Source: JBDRLH01 sp043813215 (lineage in GTDB: Bacteria; Patescibacteriota; Minisyncoccia; Minisyncoccales; JAQTPW01). From it: a stretch of 10,556 bases of DNA. Positions 1 to 7,381 of this stretch are shown piece after piece. Each line of letters begins with the position of its first letter. Positions within the stretch are counted from its first letter, which is position 1. The notes below the pieces were generated by a model. The model ran no database searches. It saw only the letters and a list, made by a program, of their open reading frames with translations, and was not told where the DNA came from. The stretch spans positions 1-10,556 of the forward strand of contig JBDRLH010000020.1 in NCBI GenBank assembly GCA_043813215.1. The letters are read 5' to 3'. A program made the translations under genes and the position numbers.

Positions 1-1
1 T

Positions 2-109
2 TTAGAATTTTTCCGAGGAGTAGTCCAGAATGACCCAGACTATCCGGCTAAGAAAAACTCCGGGACCCCCAGCCTTGGAGCTAGCATTTTAACACAATCT
101 CTATTTTAA
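2..109 (+). CDS. 3' end of an unidentified upstream gene (partial)
   Basis: A reading frame is open from the window edge to a TAA at 107-109, giving 35 residues of C-terminus. The end reads like the Gly-Thr-Pro closing motif of lamin-tail domains (NSGTPSLGA; compare NPGGTPKEKN at the end of the first such domain in the next gene), so this may be a neighbouring surface protein of the same kind. The next gene starts only six bases after the stop, which favours a shared transcript. The fragment is too short for a firm identification and could be a chance open frame. Confidence 0.45.
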   Translation, partial: LEFFRGVVQNDPDYPAKKNSGTPSLGASILTQSLF

Positions 110-115
110 CAGATT

Positions 116-1336
116 ATGATAAATTTGTCAAGTCTTTTGACACCAACGATATTATTAATACTATTTTTCCCGATATTAAGTCAAGCCTCTGTCCCCCTTG
201 ATGTAATTATCAACGAAATCGCCTGGATGGGGACAAAAAACTCTTATAACGATGAATGGATAGAATTTTACAATAATACTGAGTCTGAAATCAATCTTTC
301 TAACTGGAAACTAATCTCAAAAGACGATTCGCCGCAGATAAACCTTTCGGGTAGCATCCCGGCAAACGGCTTTTACTTGTTAGAAAGGACCAACGATGAC
401 ACTGTATTAGAAATAGCGGCTGATCAGATTTACAGCGGCCCAATGAGCAACAGCGGAGAAAATTTTTCACTTTATGACGCTTCTGAGGATTTAATAGATT
501 CTGTTAATTGCCAAGCAGGCTGGTTTGCCGGCGACAATAACACAAAACAAACCATGGAAAGAAAGAATCCTTCTCTGCCGGGAGACAGCCCAAATAATTG
601 GGGAACGAGCCAGAACCCGGGAGGCACTCCAAAAGAAAAAAACAGCTCGTTTTTCGAATCTATCTTAAAAACTGTGACAAAAAACGAGACATCATCTGAT
701 GATACGATGGAAGAGGAAGCCCTGGATAAAACAGCTCCTCAAGAAAATTTGCCGCCAAAAACTTATCCGACAAATGTGATTCTTAACGAAATTCTTCCTT
801 CTCCCGCGGGCAAAGACGAAACGGAAGAATGGATTGAGCTTTTTAATAAAAACGATTTTGAGGCCGACCTTTCCGGCTGGAAAATTTCCGATACAACCGG
901 CGTGGTGACTGTTTATGTCTTTCCGGAAAAAACGAAAATAAACTCGGGAGGATTTTTAGTTATTTCCAGGCCGGAAAGCAAAATAACCCTAAACAACAGC
1001 GGCGACGGTTTAAAACTAATACAACCCGACGGAAATGTTTTAGATAGCATAAACTATGAAAATGCTCCAATGGGAAATTCGTATAATTTTATGGATGGCA
1101 AGTGGGTCTGGAGCGACACTTTAACTCCGAATTCAATCAATATTTTTTCGTCCGACATTAAAGAGAAAGAAACAATCTTAGCCAAGGAAAAAAATAATTT
1201 CAGTGTTTCACAGCTGGCTTCTGCGGAAAAACAAATGCTCGCCTCTAAAAATTCTTTGCCGCCGCTCTTTTTTGCCCTGGCCCTGGCAATTATTTCCGGA
1301 ACATCCATTTTATTTATTAAAAAGAAAATGGTATAA
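116..1336 (+). CDS. Secreted membrane-anchored protein with two lamin-tail domains
   Basis: This is a 406-residue predicted surface protein. Residues 1-24 look like a signal peptide (hydrophobic 10-21, likely cleavage after SQA). Two lamin-tail-like (LTD) immunoglobulin-fold modules follow, at about 28-174 and 219-345. They share the pattern INEI...EWIEF(Y/L)(Y/F)N...LS(N/G)WK(L/I), which indicates an internal duplication, and the first ends in the typical NPGGTP. They are joined by a linker at about 175-218 rich in acidic residues, Thr and Pro. A hydrophobic helix at 382-401 followed by IKKKMV should anchor the C-terminus in the membrane, leaving the LTD modules outside. No LPXTG sortase motif is visible. 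Bacterial LTD proteins are generally extracellular and often sit beside nucleases or adhesins, but no catalytic domain is seen here, so an adhesive or scaffold role is inference. There is no Shine-Dalgarno before the ATG. Confidence 0.8.
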   Translation: MINLSSLLTPTILLILFFPILSQASVPLDVIINEIAWMGTKNSYNDEWIEFYNNTESEINLSNWKLISKDDSPQINLSGSIPANGFYLLERTNDDTVLEIAADQIYSGPMSNSGENFSLYDASEDLIDSVNCQAGWFAGDNNTKQTMERKNPSLPGDSPNNWGTSQNPGGTPKEKNSSFFESILKTVTKNETSSDDTMEEEALDKTAPQENLPPKTYPTNVILNEILPSPAGKDETEEWIELFNKNDFEADLSGWKISDTTGVVTVYVFPEKTKINSGGFLVISRPESKITLNNSGDGLKLIQPDGNVLDSINYENAPMGNSYNFMDGKWVWSDTLTPNSINIFSSDIKEKETILAKEKNNFSVSQLASAEKQMLASKNSLPPLFFALALAIISGTSILFIKKKMV

Positions 1337-1339
1337 AAC

Positions 1340-1367
1340 TTGAATAATAGAAATAACCTGCTACAAT
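1340..1367 (+). promoter_or_regulatory. Sigma-70-type promoter for yebC-ruvC
   Basis: A -35 TTGAAT (1340-1345) and a -10 TACAAT (1362-1367) are separated by 16 bases. Transcription would start near 1374, leaving a leader of about 28 bases before yebC. The 65-base gap after the lamin-tail gene makes this the natural start of the yebC-ruvC unit. Confidence 0.6.
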
Positions 1368-1401
1368 GCGTTCTAGATATGTTTAGCAAGCGATAAAATA
1401 T

Positions 1402-2139
1402 ATGTCAGGACACTCACACGCAAAAACAATAAAACATCAAAAAAACTTAACCGATCAGAAAAGAGGCCAAATGTTTTCTAAAATGGCTCGAGTGATTTCG
1501 GTTGCCGTAAAAGAAGGCGGACCCAATCCAGAAACAAATTCCAAACTGAGAATGGTCATCGAAGAGGCGAAAAGAGTAAATATGCCCCGAGAAAATGTTG
1601 ATCGGGCCGTTCAGCGAGCTTCGGGCGGCGATTCTGCTGAAGTTTTAGAAGAAGTTTCTTACGAAGCCTATGGACCAGGCGGCATCGCCCTTATCATTGA
1701 AGGCATTACCGACAATAAAAATAAAGCTCTTGGGGAAATAAAACAAATTTTGGGCCAAAACGGCGGGAAATTCGTCGGCGAAGGCGCGGTCAAGTGGATG
1801 TTTGAAAGAAAGGGTTGCATAAATATAGACGCAAGCGCTCAAACTGAAACTCTTAGAAATAAAGAGAATTTGGAAATGCTGGCCATAGAGTCGGGGGCAG
1901 AAGATATTAAATGGCAAAACGAAGGAATTTTAAATATATTTACAAAAATAGAAAACCTGGAAAACGTAAAACAATCTTTGGAAAAACAGGGGCTAAAAAT
2001 CGAGTCAGCTTCTTTGGACTGGGTGGCCAAGGAAGAAATTTTAACCGATGAAAAACAAAAGGAATCCTGCCAAAAACTTTTTGATGCTCTTGATGAAAGC
2101 GACGCAGTCCAGGACATTTACTCTAATTTAAAATCGTAA
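1402..2139 (+). CDS. yebC: YebC/PmpR family (TACO1-like) translation or regulatory factor
   Basis: The 245-residue protein has the usual family length and hallmark N-terminus, MSGHSHAKTIKHQK, followed by RGQMFSKMARVISVAVKEGG (about 21-40), the conserved NMPRENVDRA helix (about 60-69) and the YEAYGPGGIALIIE segment (about 87-100). The family was long annotated as transcriptional regulators. Bacterial members and mitochondrial TACO1 have more recently been tied to translation, helping ribosomes through difficult stretches such as polyproline; which role applies here cannot be read from sequence. It acts in the cytoplasm. ruvC follows after ten bases, the same yebC-ruvC pairing known in enterobacteria. 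The start is fixed by the family N-terminus; no Shine-Dalgarno is seen. Confidence 0.95.
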   Translation: MSGHSHAKTIKHQKNLTDQKRGQMFSKMARVISVAVKEGGPNPETNSKLRMVIEEAKRVNMPRENVDRAVQRASGGDSAEVLEEVSYEAYGPGGIALIIEGITDNKNKALGEIKQILGQNGGKFVGEGAVKWMFERKGCINIDASAQTETLRNKENLEMLAIESGAEDIKWQNEGILNIFTKIENLENVKQSLEKQGLKIESASLDWVAKEEILTDEKQKESCQKLFDALDESDAVQDIYSNLKS

Positions 2140-2149
2140 AAAATTTGAA

Positions 2150-2680
2150 ATGATCATTTTGGGCATAGATCCGGGCACCGCCAGTACGGGATACGGCATT
2201 ATTAAAACCAGCCACGAGTGCCAGAATACGAAAATTTCCCAAATTAAAGGGATTTTTGAGTGTTTAGATTACGGTTTAATCAAAACCAGCCCCGATCTCC
2301 CGACAGGAGAACGCTTAAAAAAACTGAGCAACGAACTGTCAAAAATGATAAAAAAATACCAACCGGAAATTTTGGCGATAGAAAGTCTTTATTTTTTTAA
2401 AAATTTTAAAACCGCCATCCCGGTATCTCAAGCTAGCGGAGTGATTTTTTTGACCGCCGCCAAAAACAATATCCCGGTTTTTTCTCTTACTCCGCCTCAG
2501 GTTAAAATGACTATCGCCGGCCACGGCTGGGCGGAAAAAGAAAAAGTCCAAAAAATTATAAAAAAAATACTAAGATTAAAAGAAACCCCTAAGCCAGACG
2601 ATGCTGCCGACGCCCTGGCTATCGCTTTAACTTATTTTTTAAAAAATAACCTCTTGACAAAGAGTGTTGAAAAAATATAA
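2150..2680 (+). CDS. ruvC: Holliday junction resolvase RuvC
   Basis: This 176-residue endonuclease makes the paired nicks that resolve four-way junctions during recombination and fork repair. It has the RNase H-like fold signature: GIDPGTASTGYG at 5-16 with catalytic Asp7, the second acidic residue Glu78 in LAIESLYF, and the DDAADALAIAL helix at 150-160 holding the final acidic residues (Asp151 and Asp154 match the E. coli pair). TPPQVKMTIAGHGWAEKEKV (114-133) is also typical. The family normally works as a dimer with the RuvAB branch-migration motor; ruvA and ruvB are not in this window. It appears co-transcribed with yebC. Its last codons contain the promoter for the next small gene. There is no Shine-Dalgarno upstream. 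Confidence 0.95.
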   Translation: MIILGIDPGTASTGYGIIKTSHECQNTKISQIKGIFECLDYGLIKTSPDLPTGERLKKLSNELSKMIKKYQPEILAIESLYFFKNFKTAIPVSQASGVIFLTAAKNNIPVFSLTPPQVKMTIAGHGWAEKEKVQKIIKKILRLKETPKPDDAADALAIALTYFLKNNLLTKSVEKI

Positions 2681-2681
2681 T
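2654..2681 (+). promoter_or_regulatory. Consensus promoter inside the ruvC 3' end
   Basis: A perfect -35 TTGACA (2654-2659) and a perfect -10 TATAAT (2676-2681) are 16 bases apart. The predicted start is near 2688, just past the ruvC stop. It is the closest match to consensus of the promoters I can see in this window, and it faces a transcript of about 240 bases ending at the terminator at 2901-2934. Confidence 0.75.
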
Positions 2682-2747
2682 GGGCGTTAGAGCGGTAAAA
2701 TATTATTAAACCAAGGTCGATAAAAAAATAAAATCAAAAATAAAATC

Positions 2748-2876
2748 ATGCCCTACGAAGATCAAATGTTAGATCCTTTTATTACTGACGGAGATGAGGA
2801 AACGCCGGAAATAGACACCGAGGTGACCAAGAGCGACGAAGACGAAACTGAAGAATTTTCAGACGCAGATCTGTAG
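2748..2876 (+). CDS. Hyperacidic 42-residue small protein, unknown function
   Basis: An ATG-to-TAG frame of 42 residues begins MPYEDQMLDPFITDGDEE. Eighteen residues are Asp or Glu against a single Lys, with no Arg or Cys, so the net charge is about -17. There is no signal peptide or membrane helix. The N-terminal third (Tyr3, Met7, Leu8, Pro10, Phe11, Ile12) is the only part with hydrophobic character and could be a short binding motif; the rest is probably disordered. It sits alone between a consensus promoter and a strong terminator, with a leader of about 60 bases, so it looks like its own small transcription unit. I do not recognise the family. The alternative is a non-coding RNA with a chance frame. 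Its acidity and the clean boundaries favour a real gene, but codon support is thin at this length. Confidence 0.55.
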   Translation: MPYEDQMLDPFITDGDEETPEIDTEVTKSDEDETEEFSDADL

Positions 2877-2900
2877 AAGATAAATTAAATTTTACAAAAA

Positions 2901-2934
2901 AAGAAAGCCCCGTATAAGTGGGGTTTTCTTTTTT
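2901..2934. terminator. Strong, apparently bidirectional intrinsic terminator
   Basis: An 11-base-pair stem (2901-2911 with 2920-2930, one G-T pair) encloses an eight-base loop. It is followed by a T run on the + strand (2929-2934) and, read the other way, by a T-rich tract from the A run at 2896-2902. It closes the small acidic gene and lies just past the stop of the opposing tyrS gene, so it can serve both. Confidence 0.85.
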
Positions 2935-2935
2935 A

Positions 2936-4141
2936 TTATATTATCTTTTTAAACTTTCCCCTACCGCCTTGGAAAACTTGACCTTTTTTTATTTTAACTG
3001 TTTTTTTCCAATCCTTTTCGGCACTACCTTCGATTTTAAACCCACCCTGAAGGATTAATCGTTTTGCCTCGCTTTTTGATTTTGCCAGACCGATTTGGAA
3101 CACCAGATCAACAATATTTATCTCTCCCTCTCGAATGTCGACTCCCTCTATTTCGGATGGCAATTCTCTTTCCTTAAAAACTTTCTCAAATTCCTTTTCC
3201 GCTAAAATAGCCGAATCTTTATCGTGACAAGCGGTAATAATTTCTCTGGCTAATCGCGCCTTGGCGTCCCTGGGATTAATTTTGCCTTTTTGCATGTCCT
3301 CCTTTGTTTCGTCTATCTCTAAAGACGGGATATCTGTAAGCAAATCCATGCCCGGGACGATAAGTTCGTCCGGCCAAGACATAATCTTGCCAAACATTTG
3401 TTTCGGGTCCTCATCAAGCCGAACCATGTTCCCTTCGCTTTTTCCCATCTTCTTGCCGGAATGATCAGCCAATAATTTTAAAGCGAGAACGAATTTTTCT
3501 TTATTTTTAACCGCCCTCATTAGTTCTCTGCCGCAAAGCATGTTGAATGTCTGATCGTTCCCTCCAATCTCCAAATCAACGTCCATGGCCAGGCTGTCGT
3601 AGGCCTGAGCCAGCGGATATAAAAACTCGTGGAGATATATCGGTTTTTTATCTCTTAATCGTTGCTGAAACATTTCTCTGGTTATCATCTGCCCGACGGT
3701 AAAGTTGGCGGCCAGCTCAATCAAGTCACTGAAACTTAATTTATCGCTCCATCGGCTGTTATATAAAATTTCGGCCGGGTTTACTCCTGAAAAACACAGA
3801 AATTTTGAGGCAAGCTTTTTGTAATTAATTGAATTTTTCAAAACCTCCTCTCTGGTAAGTTTTTTTCTGACTGCCAACTTGTCTGTCGGATCGCCGATCA
3901 TCCCGGTAAAATCGCCCAAAAGCATAACGACCTTATGGCCCAATTTTTGAAATTGGGATAATTTTTTCAAAGTGATCATGTGGCCCAGATGCAAGCTCGG
4001 CCCACTCGGGTCGTATCCGCAGTAAAGCTTGATTTTGTTGCCTACAATCAGTTTTTCTTCCAGAGATTTTCTGTCCGGATAAATTTTTTCTACACCTCTG
4101 TCTAAAATATCTTTAATTTTTTGCCTTTCAGCTTCATTCAT
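2936..4141 (-). CDS. tyrS: Tyrosyl-tRNA synthetase
   Basis: The 401-residue class I synthetase charges tRNA-Tyr in the cytoplasm. The HIGH motif is HLGH at 51-54 inside CGYDPSGPSLHLGHM. The tyrosine-pocket region is YPLAQAYD (175-182), with IGGNDQ at 192-197, and the KMSKS loop is KMGKS at 231-235. Residues from about 340 to the end form an S4 RNA-binding domain (LVFQIGLAKSKSEAKRLILQGG). The order of motifs and the early CGYDPSGPSLHLGH match the TyrZ-type subfamily better than the E. coli TyrS type. The gene faces away from the PBP gene across an 89-base gap and ends at the shared terminator. The predicted transcription start lies only two or three bases before the ATG, so the mRNA may be nearly leaderless. 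Confidence 0.95.
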   Translation of the reverse strand: MNEAERQKIKDILDRGVEKIYPDRKSLEEKLIVGNKIKLYCGYDPSGPSLHLGHMITLKKLSQFQKLGHKVVMLLGDFTGMIGDPTDKLAVRKKLTREEVLKNSINYKKLASKFLCFSGVNPAEILYNSRWSDKLSFSDLIELAANFTVGQMITREMFQQRLRDKKPIYLHEFLYPLAQAYDSLAMDVDLEIGGNDQTFNMLCGRELMRAVKNKEKFVLALKLLADHSGKKMGKSEGNMVRLDEDPKQMFGKIMSWPDELIVPGMDLLTDIPSLEIDETKEDMQKGKINPRDAKARLAREIITACHDKDSAILAEKEFEKVFKERELPSEIEGVDIREGEINIVDLVFQIGLAKSKSEAKRLILQGGFKIEGSAEKDWKKTVKIKKGQVFQGGRGKFKKII

Positions 4142-4150
4142 ATTGTTTAT

Positions 4151-4178
4151 ATTATCACGATCTTTTTGCGCTTGCCAA
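4151..4178 (-). promoter_or_regulatory. Promoter for tyrS
   Basis: On the - strand, TTGGCA (4178-4173) and GATAAT (4156-4151) are 16 bases apart. The start would fall near 4143-4144, almost at the tyrS ATG (4141). Its -35 element overlaps that of the opposite promoter. Confidence 0.55.
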
Positions 4179-4200
4179 TAGGATTTAAATTTAGTAAAAT
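4172..4200 (+). promoter_or_regulatory. Promoter for the penicillin-binding protein gene
   Basis: TTGCCA (4172-4177) and TAAAAT (4195-4200) are 17 bases apart. Transcription would begin near 4207, about 24 bases before the ATG at 4231. The -35 shares five bases with the tyrS -35 on the other strand. Confidence 0.55.
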
Positions 4201-4230
4201 AACTAAGCTTGTTTTTAACAAAAGCGTCTG

Positions 4231-6219
4231 ATGGGAAAAAGGAAATATACTATTTTCAATATTCTAAAATGGGCCGGCCTTTTTTTTGCCGCCCTATTGA
4301 TGCTGGCTTCCTTTGTGTTTATTTTTTACGCCAAAGACCTGCCAAGACCTGAAAAATTCACAGAAAAACAATTTTTTCAATCAACAAAAATCTACGACAG
4401 GACCGGCGAAACTCTTTTATATGAAATATACGGCGAAGAAAAGAGAACCGTTATTCCTCTGTCTAGTATGCCAAAACAACTCCAGGAGGCAGTAATAGCT
4501 ACCGAGGATACTAATTTTTATAATCATTTCGGTGTTGATATAAAAGGACTGATACGCTCTGTAATCACCGATTTAAAATTAGGAAGCCCCCTTTACGGCG
4601 GCTCGACTATTGACCAGCAATTAATAAGATCTACCTTTCTTTCTAATAAAAAAACTGTCTCGAGAAAGATACGAGAAATTATCTTGTCTTTGGAGCTTGA
4701 CCGACGCTATTCAAAGGATCAAATTTTAGAATGGTATTTAAATCAAGTGCCTTTCGGTCAAAATGCTTACGGGGTAGAAGTTGCCAGCAAGACATATTTT
4801 AAAAAATCGGCGTCGGATCTTTCTTTGGCACAAATCGCAATTTTAACTGCCCTAATTAAAGGCCCTAGTTATTACAGCCCCTACGGAAGTCATCAGGCCG
4901 AACTGCTGGCCAGAAAAGATTATGTTTTAGACAGAATGATGGTAAATAATTTTATAACAAAAGAGGAGGCGGAAGCAGCCAAAAAAGAAGTAATAGTTTT
5001 TGAAAAAATTCTCCAGCCGATAAAAGCTCCTCATTTTACTCTTTGGGTCAGAGACTATCTTGAAGAAAAATATGGCGAAGATTTTTTAAGGGAGAGAGGA
5101 TTAAAAATATACACTTCCCTAGATTGGGATGTCCAAAAAAAAGCAGAAGAACTAGTCGAGTATTGGTCAAAAATAAATAAAACCTACAATGCCAATAATG
5201 CCGCCCTGGTGGCGATTAACCCCGAAACAGGAGAAATCTTGTCCATGGTCGGATCGGCAAATTGGTATGCCACAAGCTCTTACCCCGAAGGCTGCACAGC
5301 CTTGGAAAATAATTGTTTATTTGACCCAAAATTTAATATCGCAACAGGCGCCAAAGAAACCTCGGGCCGCCAGCCAGGATCGTCTTTTAAACCCTTCATT
5401 TACGTAACGGCTTTTGAAAACGGTTTTTCAGGCACAACAACGGTGATGGACGTCCAAACCAATTTCGGCGTTTGGGGAGGTAAAGAATATACTCCTCAAA
5501 ATTATGATGGAAAATTTCGGGGACCGGTCACCTTGCGAGAAGGGCTTGCCCAATCTTTAAATATTCCTTCGATAAGAACCCTTTATCTGGCGGGAGGCAA
5601 CGCAACGGTAGTAGAGGGGCTATTGGCAACCGACACCTATGTCGGACAGGAAAATATTTTTTTGAACGGGTTAAGCAATAGTCTTGAAACCGCCAAAAAA
5701 ATGGGCATCACCACTCTGGACAAACCTCTTTCCTCTTACGGCCCGGCAATCGTTTTAGGGGGCGGGGAGGTTAAGCTGCTGGAAATGGTTTCTGCTTACG
5801 GAATTTTTGCCGCGGAAGGCCTCAAGGTCCCGCCGGTAGCCATTTTAAAAGTTGTGGATAATCGGGGAGTTATTATAGAAGAAAATAAAAGAACTCCTCA
5901 AAGAGTTCTGCCGATCGCCCCGACTCAGTTGATAAACAACATCTTGTCGGACAACGAAGCCAGGGCGCCCATGTTCGGACTCAATTCTTCTTTATATTTT
6001 AAAGATTACCAGGTCGCGGTAAAAACCGGGACGACTCAGGACTACCGAGACGCCTGGGTAATCGGTTACACTCCGTCTATTGTCGTCGGAGTTTGGGCGG
6101 GAAACAACAATAATGCCCCGATCAACAGAAGATCCGGGGCAATGATTGCCGCACCGCTGTGGCATCAGTTTATGGAAAATATTCTGCCGATGTATCCCAA
6201 AGAAAGTTTTACTTTTTAA
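4231..6219 (+). CDS. Class A penicillin-binding protein (transglycosylase/transpeptidase)
   Basis: This 662-residue bifunctional enzyme polymerises lipid II glycan strands and cross-links their peptides outside the membrane. A short cytoplasmic basic end is followed by one membrane helix (about 12-33). The GT51 glycosyltransferase domain (about 50-250) shows ATEDTNFYNHFG with catalytic Glu92, GGSTIDQQLIRS (123-134) and RKIREIILSLELDRRYSKDQ (145-164). The transpeptidase domain (about 320-640) has SSFK with nucleophile Ser384 and Lys387, SLN at 442-444 and KTGT at 598-601, so both activities look intact. The length is in the usual range, with no extra C-terminal domain. It shows that the organism makes its own cross-linked peptidoglycan. 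It is transcribed alone from the divergent promoter and its last 11 bases overlap the end of dnaN on the other strand, with no terminator hairpin seen. Confidence 0.95.
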   Translation: MGKRKYTIFNILKWAGLFFAALLMLASFVFIFYAKDLPRPEKFTEKQFFQSTKIYDRTGETLLYEIYGEEKRTVIPLSSMPKQLQEAVIATEDTNFYNHFGVDIKGLIRSVITDLKLGSPLYGGSTIDQQLIRSTFLSNKKTVSRKIREIILSLELDRRYSKDQILEWYLNQVPFGQNAYGVEVASKTYFKKSASDLSLAQIAILTALIKGPSYYSPYGSHQAELLARKDYVLDRMMVNNFITKEEAEAAKKEVIVFEKILQPIKAPHFTLWVRDYLEEKYGEDFLRERGLKIYTSLDWDVQKKAEELVEYWSKINKTYNANNAALVAINPETGEILSMVGSANWYATSSYPEGCTALENNCLFDPKFNIATGAKETSGRQPGSSFKPFIYVTAFENGFSGTTTVMDVQTNFGVWGGKEYTPQNYDGKFRGPVTLREGLAQSLNIPSIRTLYLAGGNATVVEGLLATDTYVGQENIFLNGLSNSLETAKKMGITTLDKPLSSYGPAIVLGGGEVKLLEMVSAYGIFAAEGLKVPPVAILKVVDNRGVIIEENKRTPQRVLPIAPTQLINNILSDNEARAPMFGLNSSLYFKDYQVAVKTGTTQDYRDAWVIGYTPSIVVGVWAGNNNNAPINRRSGAMIAAPLWHQFMENILPMYPKESFTF

Positions 6220-7330
6220 TCGGCATCACTATATATAAAAATTCTTCGGGATCGGTGGATTTTAGCACGGCTGCCCCGTCCTCATCAGTCAGCCCTAAAA
6301 AAACTTCAGGGCTTTTTATTTTAAGAAAACCCTCGGCCAAAAAGCGGTGGTTAAAAGAAATGTCGGTTTCCTTTCCTTTAATTTTTACCGAAATTTCGCT
6401 TTGATATTCTCCTAAATCTTGATCTTGGCTGGAAATTTCCACCTTTCCCTTTGCCGGGTTGACTTTAAAAGAAATCTCGTTATTTTTTCCCGAAAACAAG
6501 CTCGCCGATTTGACCTGCTTTAAAAATTCATTTTTGGGAATTTGCATTTGCGTCGTTGTTTTCTGGGGAATTATCGCTTCGTAATCTGGGTAACTCCCCT
6601 CAATCAGGCGGGAAGTCAGCTGTATTTGAGGGTGAGAGGTTTCGGGCATCATGGATTCAAATAAAATTTGATTGGGTGAAAAATAAATTTTCAAATTTCC
6701 TTCCTTTTGACTGAAAATATTGATTACCTCTTTGACCGTTTGCTGCGGCAGAATCAAAGAATATTCTTGAGTTAAGGAGTTTTTCAAAAAAAACTTCTGC
6801 TCGCCCAGCCGAAAACTGTCAGTAGCGACCATTTTAATCAGGTTTTTTTGGAAAACAAAATAAATACCTGAAATTTCCGGCCTGGCCACGGACGGAGAGG
6901 CGATATCAACCACCTGGGATAAGGCCTGACAAAAACCGAAACACGGGACGACTATATTTTCCCCGCTATTAATTTCCGGGATTATCGGGAATTCTTCCGG
7001 TAAAAAACCCTTAATAGTTGACTTGTAATCTTGGCAACTGATTAATAAATTATTGTCTTTTTCCTCTAAATTAATCGGTTTTTGAGGGAGAAAATCAATT
7101 AATTGAGAAAGAATTCTTGCGGGAACAACAGCTTGCCCGTCTTTTTCGGCTTTTATCAAGCTCCAATATTTAATGCCCATCTCTAGGTTGGTTGCCGAAA
7201 AACACAGAAAGTTCTTTTCGGTTTTTAAATGAATATTTTGAAGGATGGGCAGGGTTAAAGATTTCTGCGCTAATCTTTCAACCGCTTTTACGCCTTCTTT
7301 TAATTTTTCATAAATAATTATTAATTTCAT
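6209..7330 (-). CDS. dnaN: DNA polymerase III beta sliding clamp
   Basis: The 373-residue protein has the usual beta-clamp length. The clamp is a dimeric ring of three-domain subunits that holds polymerase III and other factors on DNA. Recognisable features are the N-terminal LPILQNIHLKTEKN segment (28-41, family pattern LPILxNILL), GFLPEEFPIIP (108-118), ATDSFRL (169-175), RLIEGSYPDYEAIIP (241-255) and the conserved C-terminal YIVMPIKK (366-373), which contributes to the partner-binding pocket. It lies downstream of dnaA in the same direction after 142 bases that hold candidate DnaA boxes. The usual followers recF and gyrB are absent; the PBP gene meets it tail to tail instead. I see no clear promoter of its own, so co-transcription with dnaA is possible. 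Confidence 0.95.
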   Translation of the reverse strand: MKLIIIYEKLKEGVKAVERLAQKSLTLPILQNIHLKTEKNFLCFSATNLEMGIKYWSLIKAEKDGQAVVPARILSQLIDFLPQKPINLEEKDNNLLISCQDYKSTIKGFLPEEFPIIPEINSGENIVVPCFGFCQALSQVVDIASPSVARPEISGIYFVFQKNLIKMVATDSFRLGEQKFFLKNSLTQEYSLILPQQTVKEVINIFSQKEGNLKIYFSPNQILFESMMPETSHPQIQLTSRLIEGSYPDYEAIIPQKTTTQMQIPKNEFLKQVKSASLFSGKNNEISFKVNPAKGKVEISSQDQDLGEYQSEISVKIKGKETDISFNHRFLAEGFLKIKSPEVFLGLTDEDGAAVLKSTDPEEFLYIVMPIKK

Positions 7331-7357
7331 TGTTATGGAGTGATTTTTTTAATTTTT

Positions 7358-7373
7358 ATTCATAAGTATGAAT
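7358..7373. promoter_or_regulatory. 7-bp inverted repeat upstream of dnaN
   Basis: ATTCATA and TATGAAT form perfect seven-base arms around an AG spacer, 28 bases before the dnaN start and close to the DnaA boxes at 7382-7402. No T run follows, so it is not a terminator. It could be an operator for dnaN or part of an origin, but no known site is recognised. Confidence 0.3.
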
Positions 7374-7381
7374 GAGAAAAA

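Noticed and set aside
1054..1389. 111-residue open frame on the - strand
   Set aside because: It is antisense to the lamin-tail gene and the yebC promoter, with no recognisable domain.
2688..2930. A known structured RNA (6S, tmRNA or similar) between ruvC and tyrS
   Set aside because: Apart from the terminator hairpin I see no extended pairing or family signature, and an intact acidic reading frame explains the stretch better.
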